A DNA stretch of 64,000 bases, from the NCBI RefSeq assembly GCF_900230195.1, contig NZ_OCNE01000003.1, forward strand, positions 62,001-126,000. Reading direction: 5' to 3'. The position numbers and the translations under genes were made by a program. Shown here piece after piece: positions 43,542 through 52,219 of the stretch; the first letter of the stretch is position 1, and each line of letters opens with the position of its first letter. This stretch comes from Streptomyces zhaozhouensis (lineage in GTDB: Bacteria; Actinomycetota; Actinomycetes; Streptomycetales; Streptomycetaceae). The notes under the pieces were generated by a model. The model did no database searches. It worked only from the letters and a program-made list of their open reading frames with translations, and was not told the origin of the DNA.

Positions 43542-44991
43542 ATGCCTCTGCCTCCGGCGCGGAGACGGCGGCCCGCACGGGCCGCCCGTCGAGTGGCTCC
43601 GTCATCCGCTCCAGCAGCCGGCGCCACGGTTCCTCGGGGAAGAAGCGGGCCATCTGCCGCCTGTTGCGGGCCAGTGCGGCGCGGACCTCCCCGTCGCCGG
43701 AGCGGTTGCCGGCGGTCAGCGCGACGAAGTCCCGCGCCGCCTCGGCCAGTCCCCGCTCCCCCTCCCCCACCACGGCCAGGCGGTGGTCGTCGCCGTAGAC
43801 CGCGCGCAGGGCGGCGAAGCCGGTGACGGCGCACGGCACCCCGGCGACGGCGGCCAGCGCGGGGCCGAGCCCGACGCTCTCCACATCGGTGCGGTTGGGG
43901 GTGAAGAACACACCACCGCCGGTCGCCGCCGCCACCCGCAGCAGGTCGATCTCGTCCAGCCGCCAGGCGCCGCCGGCGTCCCGGTGGCTCTCCAACGGCA
44001 CCCCGTCCAGGAAGGTCACCGCGTCCGCGACGCCCAGCTCGGCGGCGGCGACCCTGACCTCCGCGGCGTACTCCGGGTCCTCGGCCATGCTCCCGAAGAC
44101 CAGCAGATGGGGCGCCGGTTCGCCGCGGCGGGCCGACTCCTCGCGCACGGCGCGCAGCAGCGCCAGCGAGATCTCCACCCCCTTGACCCGGAACACCCGC
44201 ACCGGGGCCACCACCACCGGACGTTCCGGCGGGACGCCGATCCCCCGCAGGAACGCCAGGTGCCGTGCGTCGAGCCCGCCCTCGGGGATCGTCGGCAGCA
44301 CGTTGGGCACCACCGTCGGGACCGCCGAGGTGGGGTAGCCGGCGGCCTCCTTGGCCAGGTCGTCGGAGACCACGGCCCACAGGTGGCCGGGCTCGCCCCC
44401 GGGCAGCGGGGTGACCTCGCCGGGCGCCACGGGGTAGACGCGGGCGCCGTGTTCCCGGACGGCGTAGCTGCCGAAGAGGTCGTGGTCCCAGAAGAGCACC
44501 CCGCCGGGGCGGCGCCCCGGGCCCCAGCGTCCGGCGGCGGCCCGGTGCAGGGCGAGGGTGACGGGGACGGCGTCGGAGAGTGTCATGTTGAGCGCCCACA
44601 CCCAGTCGACGTCCTCCTCGGCGAACCAGTCGCGGAAGTACGCCTCGTAGGGTTCCGCCACGGCCTCGATCCGGGCGTCGAGCGCGGCCCGCCAGTCGGG
44701 GCCCCGCCCGGTGGGCGCGGCCACCTCCTCGCGCAGCGCGAGGAGTTCGGCGGCGAGGCCGTCGGAGGCCGCCGGGGTGTCCTTCCGCACCCGGAGAAAG
44801 TCCGGATAACGGGAGTCGGGAAGTCCCCTGGGATAGCAGGCGGGTTTGTCGGGGCGCCAGGAATAACCGAGGTCGGCGGTGATCGGGGACTCGACGACGC
44901 CCATTTCCCGCCCGAGATGGACCACGTTCCGCAACACTGTCAACAGTCCGCTGACGGGAAGCCCGTCACCGGATACCACGGCGATCCTCAT
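43540..44991 (-). CDS. GT4-like glycosyltransferase
   Basis: A 483-residue protein beginning MRIAVVSGDGLPVSGLLTVL, a Rossmann-like start of a GT-B enzyme. FWDHDLFGSYAVREHGARVY lies in the acceptor half, and the C-terminal half has VVVAPVRVFRVKGVEISLAL and FFTPNRTDVESVGLGPALAA, the latter in the position of the GT4 E-x7-E motif. Donor and acceptor are unknown. It is monocistronic. The neighbouring pseudogene and low-coding region suggest a variable locus. Confidence 0.8.
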   Translation of the reverse strand: MRIAVVSGDGLPVSGLLTVLRNVVHLGREMGVVESPITADLGYSWRPDKPACYPRGLPDSRYPDFLRVRKDTPAASDGLAAELLALREEVAAPTGRGPDWRAALDARIEAVAEPYEAYFRDWFAEEDVDWVWALNMTLSDAVPVTLALHRAAAGRWGPGRRPGGVLFWDHDLFGSYAVREHGARVYPVAPGEVTPLPGGEPGHLWAVVSDDLAKEAAGYPTSAVPTVVPNVLPTIPEGGLDARHLAFLRGIGVPPERPVVVAPVRVFRVKGVEISLALLRAVREESARRGEPAPHLLVFGSMAEDPEYAAEVRVAAAELGVADAVTFLDGVPLESHRDAGGAWRLDEIDLLRVAAATGGGVFFTPNRTDVESVGLGPALAAVAGVPCAVTGFAALRAVYGDDHRLAVVGEGERGLAEAARDFVALTAGNRSGDGEVRAALARNRRQMARFFPEEPWRRLLERMTEPLDGRPVRAAVSAPEAEA

Positions 44992-45547
44992 CTGTCACCC
45001 GTTCTGACCTGACGCGCACCGCGCGGGCTGTCCCGGGGCACCGGGAGTAGAGAAGCGCGGTGTCGGTGGGCGCGTTACGGCACGCCGCCGGAACGCGTGG
45101 GGAACGCGCGCCGTGCGCGCCCCGAAACTCATCATGCGCCACCCGTCATGGCCGCGCCAGAGGCCAACCCCCTTGTGAGAGCGCACAGTTGACAGCGAGC
45201 GCGGCGGTGTGCGGGGGCCCGCACGCGAGGTGTGCAACCGTTGGCTTTCGGCGGTCGCACGCCCCCACGCGGCCCTTGCCCGCCCCGGGCGCGAACAGGG
45301 TGGAAAGGGCGCGCGCTCCCCTGGGCGCGCCTCGGAGAAATCGGGCGGAGTTCCCCGCCGCGCCGTCGTGGAACTGTCGCGCGGGCATCGGGAATACGGC
45401 TTTCCCGACCCGTTCGAAGTTTCTGGACCGCGTTCCCGGCGAGGGACGGGTTCTGCCGCATGTCCCGACGCGTTCCACCGGACGGAGCGAGTCCGATCGC
45501 CGCGCTGCCGCGTTCCACGACGACCGGTGCGACGGGTCGGCGCCGCG
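44992..45547. other. Low-coding region
   Basis: Frames across these ~556 bases are Arg/Pro-rich on both strands with no domain signature, and base composition at codon positions is not clearly periodic. A TTGACA (45188-45193) stands alone without a convincing -10. It may hold decayed coding sequence. Confidence 0.5.
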
Positions 45548-45967
45548 GTGCCCACCACCGTGGCCTCGGTGGACTGCCTCGACCTGGCCGCCCTCGACGT
45601 CGCGACGCTGAGCGAGCCGCGCTTCCGGATCGGCGACGCCGCGCTGTCCACGGTGCGGCCCGCGCTCCTCGGCTCCCCCGACGCGCCCTGTCTGCGGCTG
45701 GACCCGCCCTCCACGCGGGCGCTGCCGGGGGACCGCCGCGCCGCGTCGGCGCTCGCCTCCGGGCCGGTACCGGCGGCGCTGGACGCCGGCGACCCGCCGC
45801 TGCCGGACGACTACCGCGCGGTGCACGGCCGGGGGCCGTCCCGGCCGCGCCACGACGGCACCGACCGGTGGCTGCGCCGCCGCACCACGACCCGCGACCC
45901 GCGTCCCACCCGGGGCGGACGGAGTAGCGCCGACGGCCGGGCCGTCACCCCGAGGGTCGTTCCCTGA
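45548..45967 (+). CDS. Possible small hypothetical protein
   Basis: A GTG at 45548 opens a 139-codon frame (PTTVASVDCLDLAALDVATL...). Through about residue 100 the codons end mostly in G or C in a coding-like pattern; the last 40 are Arg-rich. There is no ribosome-binding site of note and the end overlaps trmH by 23 bases. It could be real, or a remnant like the ABC pseudogene nearby. I recognise no family. Confidence 0.3.
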   Translation: MPTTVASVDCLDLAALDVATLSEPRFRIGDAALSTVRPALLGSPDAPCLRLDPPSTRALPGDRRAASALASGPVPAALDAGDPPLPDDYRAVHGRGPSRPRHDGTDRWLRRRTTTRDPRPTRGGRSSADGRAVTPRVVP

Positions 45968-46847
45968 CCGCCCGCCCGGCCGCCGCGCCGGCCGGCTCGC
46001 CGGGTCCGACGGGCCGGTCCTGGCCAGGCGGCCGGGTGGCGTAGAACGCGACGGCGGAGGCGGCGGCCACGTTCAGGGAGTCCACCCCCGCGTCCATCGG
46101 GATGCGGACATGCGTGTCCACGGCGGCCAGGGTGCGCCGGGTGAGCCCGTCGCCCTCGGTCCCGAAGACCAGGGCCAGCCGGGGGTGGCGTCGCGCCGCG
46201 AGCGTGTCCAGGGTGACGGCCCGCTCGCTCAGACAGAGCGCGGCGACCGCGAACCCGGCGGAGCGCAGCAGCCCCACCTCCGAGGGCCACTCCGCCAACC
46301 GCGCCCACGGGACCCGGAAGACCCCGCCCATCGACACCTTCACCGCGCGCCGGTAGAGCGGGTCCGCGCAGCGCGGGGTCAGCAGCACCGCGTCGATGCC
46401 GAGGGCGGCGGCGTTGCGGAAGGCCGCGCCCAGGTTGGCGTGGTCGACGATGTCCTCGAAGACGGCGACCCGCCGGGCGCCCGTCAGCAGCGTGCCCGCC
46501 TCCGGCAGCGGCAGCCGGCCCATCGCGGCCAGGGCGCCCCGGTGCACGTGGTAGCCGGTGACGGACTCGGCCAGCTCGGGGCTGACCACGAGGACGGGGG
46601 CCTCGGTGCGGGCGATCAGGTCGCCCATCACCTCGACCCAGCGCGGCGTGAGCAGCATCGAGCGCATCGGGTGGCCGGCGTCCAGCGCGCGGCGGATGAC
46701 CTTCTCCCCCTCCGCCATGAACAGGCCCTCGGCCGGTTCCACGCGGCGGCGCAGCGCCACGTCGGTCAGCCCGGCGTAGTCGGCGAGCCGGGGGTCGGCC
46801 GGGTCCTCGACGGGGGTCAACCGCGCCGCCACGTCGGGCGCGTTCAC
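45945..46847 (-). CDS. TrmH/SpoU family RNA 2'-O-methyltransferase
   Basis: A 300-residue SPOUT methyltransferase. An N-terminal substrate-binding region (FMAEGEKVIRRALDAGHPMR) precedes the knotted catalytic domain with motif 1 HANLGAAFRNAAALGIDAVL, motif 2 LALVFGTEGDGLT and motif 3 DSLNVAAASAVAFYATR. The target tRNA or rRNA position is unknown. Its start overlaps the cobA stop by four bases, so the two are coupled. Confidence 0.92.
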   Translation of the reverse strand: MNAPDVAARLTPVEDPADPRLADYAGLTDVALRRRVEPAEGLFMAEGEKVIRRALDAGHPMRSMLLTPRWVEVMGDLIARTEAPVLVVSPELAESVTGYHVHRGALAAMGRLPLPEAGTLLTGARRVAVFEDIVDHANLGAAFRNAAALGIDAVLLTPRCADPLYRRAVKVSMGGVFRVPWARLAEWPSEVGLLRSAGFAVAALCLSERAVTLDTLAARRHPRLALVFGTEGDGLTRRTLAAVDTHVRIPMDAGVDSLNVAAASAVAFYATRPPGQDRPVGPGEPAGAAAGRAVRERPSG

Positions 46848-48049
46848 GGGACGGCCACCACGTCGCCGACCACGACGACGGCCGGCGGACGGATACCGGC
46901 CTCGGCGATCCGTTCCGCCACGGTGGCCAGGGTGGCGTCCGCGCGGCGCTCGGCGGGGGTGGTGCCCTCCTGGATCACCGCGACGGGCGTCTCCGGGTCC
47001 CGGCCGTGGGCGAGCAGCGTCGCGGCGATGGCGGCCATCCGTTCCACGGCCATCAGCAGCACCAGCGTGCCGCGCAGCCGGGCCAGCGCCGGCCAGTCGA
47101 CGAGCGAACGCGGGTCGTCCGGCGCCAGGTGGCCGCTGACCACGGTGAACTCGTGTGCCACCCCCCGGTGGGTGACGGGCACCCCGGCGGCGGCGGGGAC
47201 CGAGACGGCGCTGGTGACGCCCGGCACCACGGTGAAGGGCACGCCGGCCTCGGCCAGCGCCTGGGCCTCCTCCCGGCCGCGGCCGAAGACGTAGGGGTCG
47301 CCGCCCTTGAGCCGCACCACGGCTCTGCCGGCCTTCGCGTGGGCGACGAGCGCGGCGTTGATCGCCTCCTGCGCCATGGCGCGGCCGTAGGGGATCTTGG
47401 CGGCGTCGATCACCTCGACGGAGGGCGGGAGTTCGTCGAGCAGGTCGCGCGGGCCGAGCCGGTCGGCGATCACCACGTCCGCCTCGGCCAGCAGCCGGCG
47501 GCCGCGGACCGTGATCAGGTCGGGGTCGCCTGGCCCGCCGCCGACCAGCGCGACGCCCGGCGCCCGGTCGCGGTGCCGGGGCGCGGCGAGGGTGCCCTCG
47601 CGCAGCCCCTCCACGACGGCGTCGCGGACGGCGGCGGAGCGGCGGGGGTCGCGGCCGGTGAGCACGGCGACGGTGACGCCGTCGCTGCGTCCGGTCGCGG
47701 GGGTCCAGGCGGTGGCGGCCTCGGCGTCGTCGCTGCGGACCGACCAGACGCGGAGCCGTTCCGCCTCGGCGGAGGCGGCGGCGTTGACCTCCGGGTCGTC
47801 GGTGGCGATCAGCAGGTACCAGGCGCCCTCGACGTCGCCGGCACGGTAGCCGCGCCGTTCCCAGCGCAGCGCGCCTGCCTCGGCCATGGCCTCGACGGAC
47901 GGGGTCGTCTCGGGGGCGACGAGGGTGACGTCGGCGCCGGCGGCGAGCAGCGCCGGCAGCCGCCGCTGGGCGACGGCGCCGCCGCCGAGAACCAGCACAC
48001 GGCGGCCGGCGAGGCGCAGCCCGACGGGGTAGGCGGGGTGGTCAGACAT
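46844..48049 (-). CDS. cobA: Uroporphyrinogen-III C-methyltransferase with precorrin-2 dehydrogenase domain
   Basis: A 401-residue fusion. The N-terminal ~150 residues are a NAD-binding siroheme-synthase-like domain (VLVLGGGAVAQRRLPALLAA). The C-terminal part is the SAM-dependent methyltransferase (VALVGGGPGDPDLITVRGRR, VVRLKGGDPYVFGRGREEAQ, VTSAVSVPAAAGVPVTHRGV). It makes precorrin-2 and probably sirohydrochlorin, the branch point to sirohaem and cobalamin. The third, ferrochelatase activity of CysG is not evident. The cobalamin genes at 54.9-58.9 kb lie nearby. Confidence 0.94.
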   Translation of the reverse strand: MSDHPAYPVGLRLAGRRVLVLGGGAVAQRRLPALLAAGADVTLVAPETTPSVEAMAEAGALRWERRGYRAGDVEGAWYLLIATDDPEVNAAASAEAERLRVWSVRSDDAEAATAWTPATGRSDGVTVAVLTGRDPRRSAAVRDAVVEGLREGTLAAPRHRDRAPGVALVGGGPGDPDLITVRGRRLLAEADVVIADRLGPRDLLDELPPSVEVIDAAKIPYGRAMAQEAINAALVAHAKAGRAVVRLKGGDPYVFGRGREEAQALAEAGVPFTVVPGVTSAVSVPAAAGVPVTHRGVAHEFTVVSGHLAPDDPRSLVDWPALARLRGTLVLLMAVERMAAIAATLLAHGRDPETPVAVIQEGTTPAERRADATLATVAERIAEAGIRPPAVVVVGDVVAVP

Positions 48050-48194
48050 CGAAGGTGAGGGCTCCTTGACGCGGGGCGGCGCCCGGACGGCTGCGGGCCG
48101 GGCGCGGGGAACGGGGGCGCGGGGCGCCGGTGCTCCGCCGGGTCAGCTTACGGGGCGGGCGGCGGCGCCCGGCGGACGGCCGGTTCGGCGGTGG

Positions 48195-48872
48195 TCAGCC
48201 GCCCGACCAGTGGAAGCGGCGTTCCGGGCGGCCGGTGGCGCCGTAGCGCAGGGAGACCCCGGCGCGGCCGGTGCTGACCCAGTACTCCAGGTAGCGGCGG
48301 GCGCTGGCGCGGGAGAGCCCGCTGCGTTCCGCGCACTCGGTGGCCGACAGGTCGCCCCCTGCCTCCGTCAGCGCGCGGCGGACGAGGGCCGCGGACTCGC
48401 GGCTGAGGCCCTTGGGCAGCCGGGAGACGGCGGCCGCGCCGAAGACCCGGTCCACGTCGTCCTGGCCCGGCGCGTCGAGCGCCGCCAACTGGCCCCGGCG
48501 GCGCGCGTAGTCGCGCAGGCGCTCCTGGAGCACGGGGCCGTCGAACGGCTTGATGAGGTAGTGCACCGCGCCGCCGCGCAGCGCGCCGCGCACGGAGTCG
48601 ACCTCGCGGGCCGCCGTCACCACCAGCACGTCGGGCTCGGCGCCCGCGGTGTCGTCGGCGGCGCGCAGCCTGCGCAGCACCTCGAGCCCGGAGAGGTCGG
48701 GCAGATAGAGGTCGAGCAGTACCAGGTCGGGGCGGAGCCGCGCGACCGCGCTGAGGGCCTCGGCGCCGGTGTGCGCCTCGCCCGCCGCGGTGAAGCCGGG
48801 CGTCCGTTCCACCAGCTTGCGGTGGAGCCGCGCCACCATGAAGTCGTCGTCCACGACCAGCACGCTGATCAT
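48195..48872 (-). CDS. CitB/DcuR-like response regulator
   Basis: A 225-residue regulator from ATG 48872 (MISVLVVDDDFMVARLHRKL). The phosphoacceptor is Asp54 in PDLVLLDLYLPDLSG. The C-terminal part has a helix-turn-helix (LSATECAERSGLSRASARRY) followed by a wing, as in the CitB/DcuR family that controls di- and tricarboxylate transport. It overlaps the kinase gene by four bases and probably regulates the divergent tctC operon. Confidence 0.92.
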   Translation of the reverse strand: MISVLVVDDDFMVARLHRKLVERTPGFTAAGEAHTGAEALSAVARLRPDLVLLDLYLPDLSGLEVLRRLRAADDTAGAEPDVLVVTAAREVDSVRGALRGGAVHYLIKPFDGPVLQERLRDYARRRGQLAALDAPGQDDVDRVFGAAAVSRLPKGLSRESAALVRRALTEAGGDLSATECAERSGLSRASARRYLEYWVSTGRAGVSLRYGATGRPERRFHWSGG

Positions 48873-50509
48873 CGGTCCCGTTCCCCTTCTCCCGCCGTTC
48901 CGGGGCGTGCGGCCGGGCCGTCCCAGGGGAGCCCGGCGGTGAACTCGGCGCCCGACACGGTCACCCCGCCGCCCCGCCGGGCGCACACCAGCCGGGTGAT
49001 GGCCAGGCCGAGGCCGCGCCCGGCCGCGTCCCCTGCGGGCTTGGTGGTGAACCCCTGCCGGAAGACCTCGTCGACCAGGTCGGGCGGGACGCCCGGCCCC
49101 GAGTCGGTGACCCGCAGGGTCACCTCGCTGCGGTCGGCGGCGCCGCCAACCGTGATCTCGACCTCCACCCAGGGGTCGGGGCGGCCGCGCACCGCGTCCA
49201 GCGCGTTGTCCACGAGGTTTCCGGTGACGGTGACGAGGTCGGCGGAGAGCGTCTCGGGCACCGGGCCGAGGCTGCTGCGCTCGGTGACGCGGAGCGCGGC
49301 GCCCTGCTCGGCGGCCAGGCTGGACTTGGCGATGAGCAGCGCGGCGAGGGAGGGGTCGGCGACGCGGGTGAGCACCTCGGAGGTCCGTTCCGCGTGCGCG
49401 CCGCTGACCCCGCGCACATAGCGGGTCACCTCGGGGAACTCGCCCAGCTCGACCAGCCCGGCGATGACATGGAGGTGGTTGGAGAACTGGTGAGCCTGGG
49501 CCCGCAGGGTGTCGGTGACACTGCGGGTCGCCGCCAACTGCTGCTGGAGGGAGGCCAGTTCGGTCAGGTCCCGCATCGTGGTCACCGAGCCGGCCGACTG
49601 GCCGCGGGTGACCAGTGGCCTGCGGTTGAGGGTGAGCACCCGTTCACCGGTAAAGACCACCTGGTCGTGACCACTGGTCCGGCCGGTCAGCACGTCGTGC
49701 AGCCCGGCCTCCACGGGCAGTTCGGCCAGGGCCCGCCCGTCGGCGTCGGCGGGCAGCCGCAGCAGCGCGCGGGCGCTGTCGTTGGCCAGGGATATCCGGC
49801 CCTGCCCGTCCAGGCCGAGGACGCCCTCCCTGATGCCGTGGAGCATGGCCTCGCGGTGCTCCACCAGGCTGGTGATCTCGCCCGGCTCCAGGCCGAGCGT
49901 CTGCCGCTTGATGCGGCGGGCCAGCAGCACCGAGCCGGCGGCGCCCAGCAGGCTGGCGACCGAGACGTAGAGCGCGAGGTCGGGCACGGCGGCGGTGACG
50001 CGTTCGCTCGGGCTCGGCGCCTCGCTGGCGACGACGACGGCCCCCAACTGACGGCCGTCCTCGGCGAAGACGGGAACGTGGGCGGCGACCGAGGTGCGTT
50101 CCTCGGTGGTCGTGGTGCCCGTCCAGGAGCGGCCCCGGAAGACCGGGCTGTCCTCGGGCACGACGCCGGTGCCCACCCGGCGCGGGTCGGCCGAGGTCAG
50201 CACCCGCCGGTCGAGGCCGGCGATCTCCACGGAGGAGGCGCCGGAGACGCCCCTGGCGTGCTCGGCCGTGGCCTCCAGGATGCCCCGCCTGGCCACGTCG
50301 GTGAGGCCCACGCGCACGGCCTCCTGGGAGGCGACGGACTCGGCCACGCCCAGCAGCCGCCCGCTCTCGCTGCGCCGCAGGTCGCGGTCGGCCTGGGCGA
50401 TGGAGACGGCCGCGACGACGACCAGCACGACGACGATCAGGCCGAGTTGGAGCACGAGGAACCGTCCGGCGAGGGTGAGCCTGGGCAGCCCGGGTGCGCG
50501 TCCGCGCAT
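48869..50509 (-). CDS. CitA/DcuS-like sensor histidine kinase
   Basis: A 546-residue membrane kinase from ATG 50509. Helix 1 (~18-40) and helix 2 (~176-198) bracket an extracytoplasmic PAS/Cache-like sensor domain. A cytoplasmic PAS domain (~215-315) precedes the dimerisation helix with phospho-His340 in LRAQAHQFSNHLHVIAGLVE. The ATPase domain has DLVTVTGNLVDNALDAV and GLGLAITRLVCARRGG. The family senses citrate or C4-dicarboxylates outside the cell. It diverges from tctC across ~142 bp. Confidence 0.93.
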   Translation of the reverse strand: MRGRAPGLPRLTLAGRFLVLQLGLIVVVLVVVAAVSIAQADRDLRRSESGRLLGVAESVASQEAVRVGLTDVARRGILEATAEHARGVSGASSVEIAGLDRRVLTSADPRRVGTGVVPEDSPVFRGRSWTGTTTTEERTSVAAHVPVFAEDGRQLGAVVVASEAPSPSERVTAAVPDLALYVSVASLLGAAGSVLLARRIKRQTLGLEPGEITSLVEHREAMLHGIREGVLGLDGQGRISLANDSARALLRLPADADGRALAELPVEAGLHDVLTGRTSGHDQVVFTGERVLTLNRRPLVTRGQSAGSVTTMRDLTELASLQQQLAATRSVTDTLRAQAHQFSNHLHVIAGLVELGEFPEVTRYVRGVSGAHAERTSEVLTRVADPSLAALLIAKSSLAAEQGAALRVTERSSLGPVPETLSADLVTVTGNLVDNALDAVRGRPDPWVEVEITVGGAADRSEVTLRVTDSGPGVPPDLVDEVFRQGFTTKPAGDAAGRGLGLAITRLVCARRGGGVTVSGAEFTAGLPWDGPAARPGTAGEGERDR

Positions 50510-50651
50510 CGCCCCTCCCCTTCCGCCGGGCGCTCCCCCGCCGGCGGCGCGAGGGGAACGTCCCGTGAGCACAACGACCACAACCAGCGCAACCGTCAAC
50601 AACGCGCACGGCTGCTGACAGCGCCCGACGGCGCCACCACGATGAGCCGTC

Positions 50652-51656
50652 ATGTTCACCAAGCGACCTGACCCGCGCCGGCGAACGCTGGGCAGGGTAG
50701 CCTACGCGGCCGTCGTCTCCGTCCTGGTCTCGCTCGCGGTCTGGGACGCCGGTGGCGGCGACTCCGGCGGCGGCGCCAGGACCCATCTGACCCTGATGGC
50801 GCCGGCCGCGCCCGGCGGCGGCTGGGACCTGGCGGCCCGCGAGTCCCAGCAGGCGCTGCGCGGCGCGGGGGTCGTCAACAGCGTCGAGGTGGTCAACGTG
50901 CCGGGCGCGGCCGGCACCATCGGGCTGAGCCAGATCGCGCAGCGCTCCGGCGAGGGCTCGCTGATGATGATCACCGGCGCGGTGATGGTCGGCGGGATCG
51001 AGCTGTCGGGGAACGGCACCACGTTCGACGACGTGACGCCGATCGCCCGGCTCGCCGACGACTACGGCGCCGTGGTGGTGCCGGCCGACTCCCCGTACCG
51101 GACGCTGGACGACCTGGTGGAGGCGTGGCGCCGGGACCCGCACGGGACGGCCATCGGCGGCGGCTCCATCGGCGGCACCGACCACCTGATCGCGGGGCTG
51201 CTGGCGCGGGAGGCCGGCATCGACCCGGAGCAGCTCAACTACATCGCCTATCCGGGCGGCGGCGAGGTGACCACCTCGCTGCTCTCGCACACGGTCGTCG
51301 CCGGCGTCAGCGGCTACAACGACTTCTCCGACCAGATCGAGGCCGGCCGGATGCGGGCGCTGGCCCTCTCGGCCGACGCCCCCGTCGACGGCATCGACGT
51401 GCCCACGTTCGTCGAGCAGGGCTACGACGTCTCGCTGCCCAACTGGCGCGGGCTGCTCGCCCCTCCGGGGGTGGGCGAGGAGCAGCGCGCCGAACTGGAG
51501 GAGATCGCGACCGAGTTGGCGCGCTCCCCGGAGTGGGAGGACACGTTGGAACGCAACCGGTGGGCGGACAGCTTCATGGTCGGCGAGGAGTTCGAGGCGT
51601 TCCTCGCCGACGAGACCGGTCGCGTGCACGAGATCATCGAGGAGTTGGGACTGTGA
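50652..51656 (+). CDS. tctC: Tripartite tricarboxylate transporter substrate-binding protein
   Basis: A 334-residue TctC/BugT protein. An N-terminal hydrophobic segment (VAYAAVVSVLVSLAVWDAGG) acts as signal or anchor, but no lipobox cysteine is present. The Bug fold shows LMAPAAPGGGWDLAARESQQ, VNVPGAAGTIGLSQIAQRSG and LLAPPGVGEEQRAELEEIAT. It would bind a carboxylate outside the membrane and deliver it to TctAB. The ATG at 50652 overlaps nothing; it starts the operon and its stop overlaps tctB. Confidence 0.92.
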   Translation: MFTKRPDPRRRTLGRVAYAAVVSVLVSLAVWDAGGGDSGGGARTHLTLMAPAAPGGGWDLAARESQQALRGAGVVNSVEVVNVPGAAGTIGLSQIAQRSGEGSLMMITGAVMVGGIELSGNGTTFDDVTPIARLADDYGAVVVPADSPYRTLDDLVEAWRRDPHGTAIGGGSIGGTDHLIAGLLAREAGIDPEQLNYIAYPGGGEVTTSLLSHTVVAGVSGYNDFSDQIEAGRMRALALSADAPVDGIDVPTFVEQGYDVSLPNWRGLLAPPGVGEEQRAELEEIATELARSPEWEDTLERNRWADSFMVGEEFEAFLADETGRVHEIIEELGL

Positions 51657-52219
51657 GCGGCACCGTGGAGCAGGGCGCGAGGGGGCTGGACGACGAGCCG
51701 CCGGAGCCGGTTTTGCCGGGCGGCGCCGAGGCGTCGGCGGGCCGGGGCGACTGGGCCGTCGTCGTCCTGCTGCTGGCGCTTGGCGCGTTTCTCGCGCACG
51801 GCACGGCCACGATGGACGTGCCGGAGAACTCCGGCTCGCCCGGCCCCCGTTTCGTGCCCGTCATCGTCACCGTGCTGACCTTCGTGCTGGCCGCGCTGAT
51901 GGCCGCCCAGGTGGCGCGCGCGACGCGGGGCGCGCGGGCCGCGTCCGAGCCCCGGCCGGCCCCGGCCGGCGAGGGGACGGACTGGCGCGCGGTGGGCGTC
52001 GTGGTGGTGTCGTTCCTGGCGTTCACGGCGCTGCTGTCGCCGCTCGGCTGGCTGCTCTCGGCGGCGCTGCTGTTCTGGGGAACGGGATACGCGTTGGGCG
52101 GCAGACGCCCGCTCTTCGACGCGGGGGTCGCGCTGTCGGTCTCGGCCGCGTTCCAGCTGGCGTTCTCCGCCGGCCTCGGGCTGGCGCTGCCGGCCGGCGT
52201 GCTGGAGGGGGCCTTCTGA
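51653..52219 (+). CDS. tctB: Tripartite tricarboxylate transporter small membrane subunit
   Basis: A 188-residue protein starting at GTG 51653, overlapping the tctC stop (GTGA). Four helices are visible: VVVLLLALGAFLAHGTA, FVPVIVTVLTFVLAALMAAQ, VGVVVVSFLAFTALLSPLGW and the C-terminal FDAGVALSVSAAFQLAFSAG. TctB forms the small integral subunit with TctA. It joins tctA directly (TGATG). Confidence 0.92.
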   Translation: MSGTVEQGARGLDDEPPEPVLPGGAEASAGRGDWAVVVLLLALGAFLAHGTATMDVPENSGSPGPRFVPVIVTVLTFVLAALMAAQVARATRGARAASEPRPAPAGEGTDWRAVGVVVVSFLAFTALLSPLGWLLSAALLFWGTGYALGGRRPLFDAGVALSVSAAFQLAFSAGLGLALPAGVLEGAF

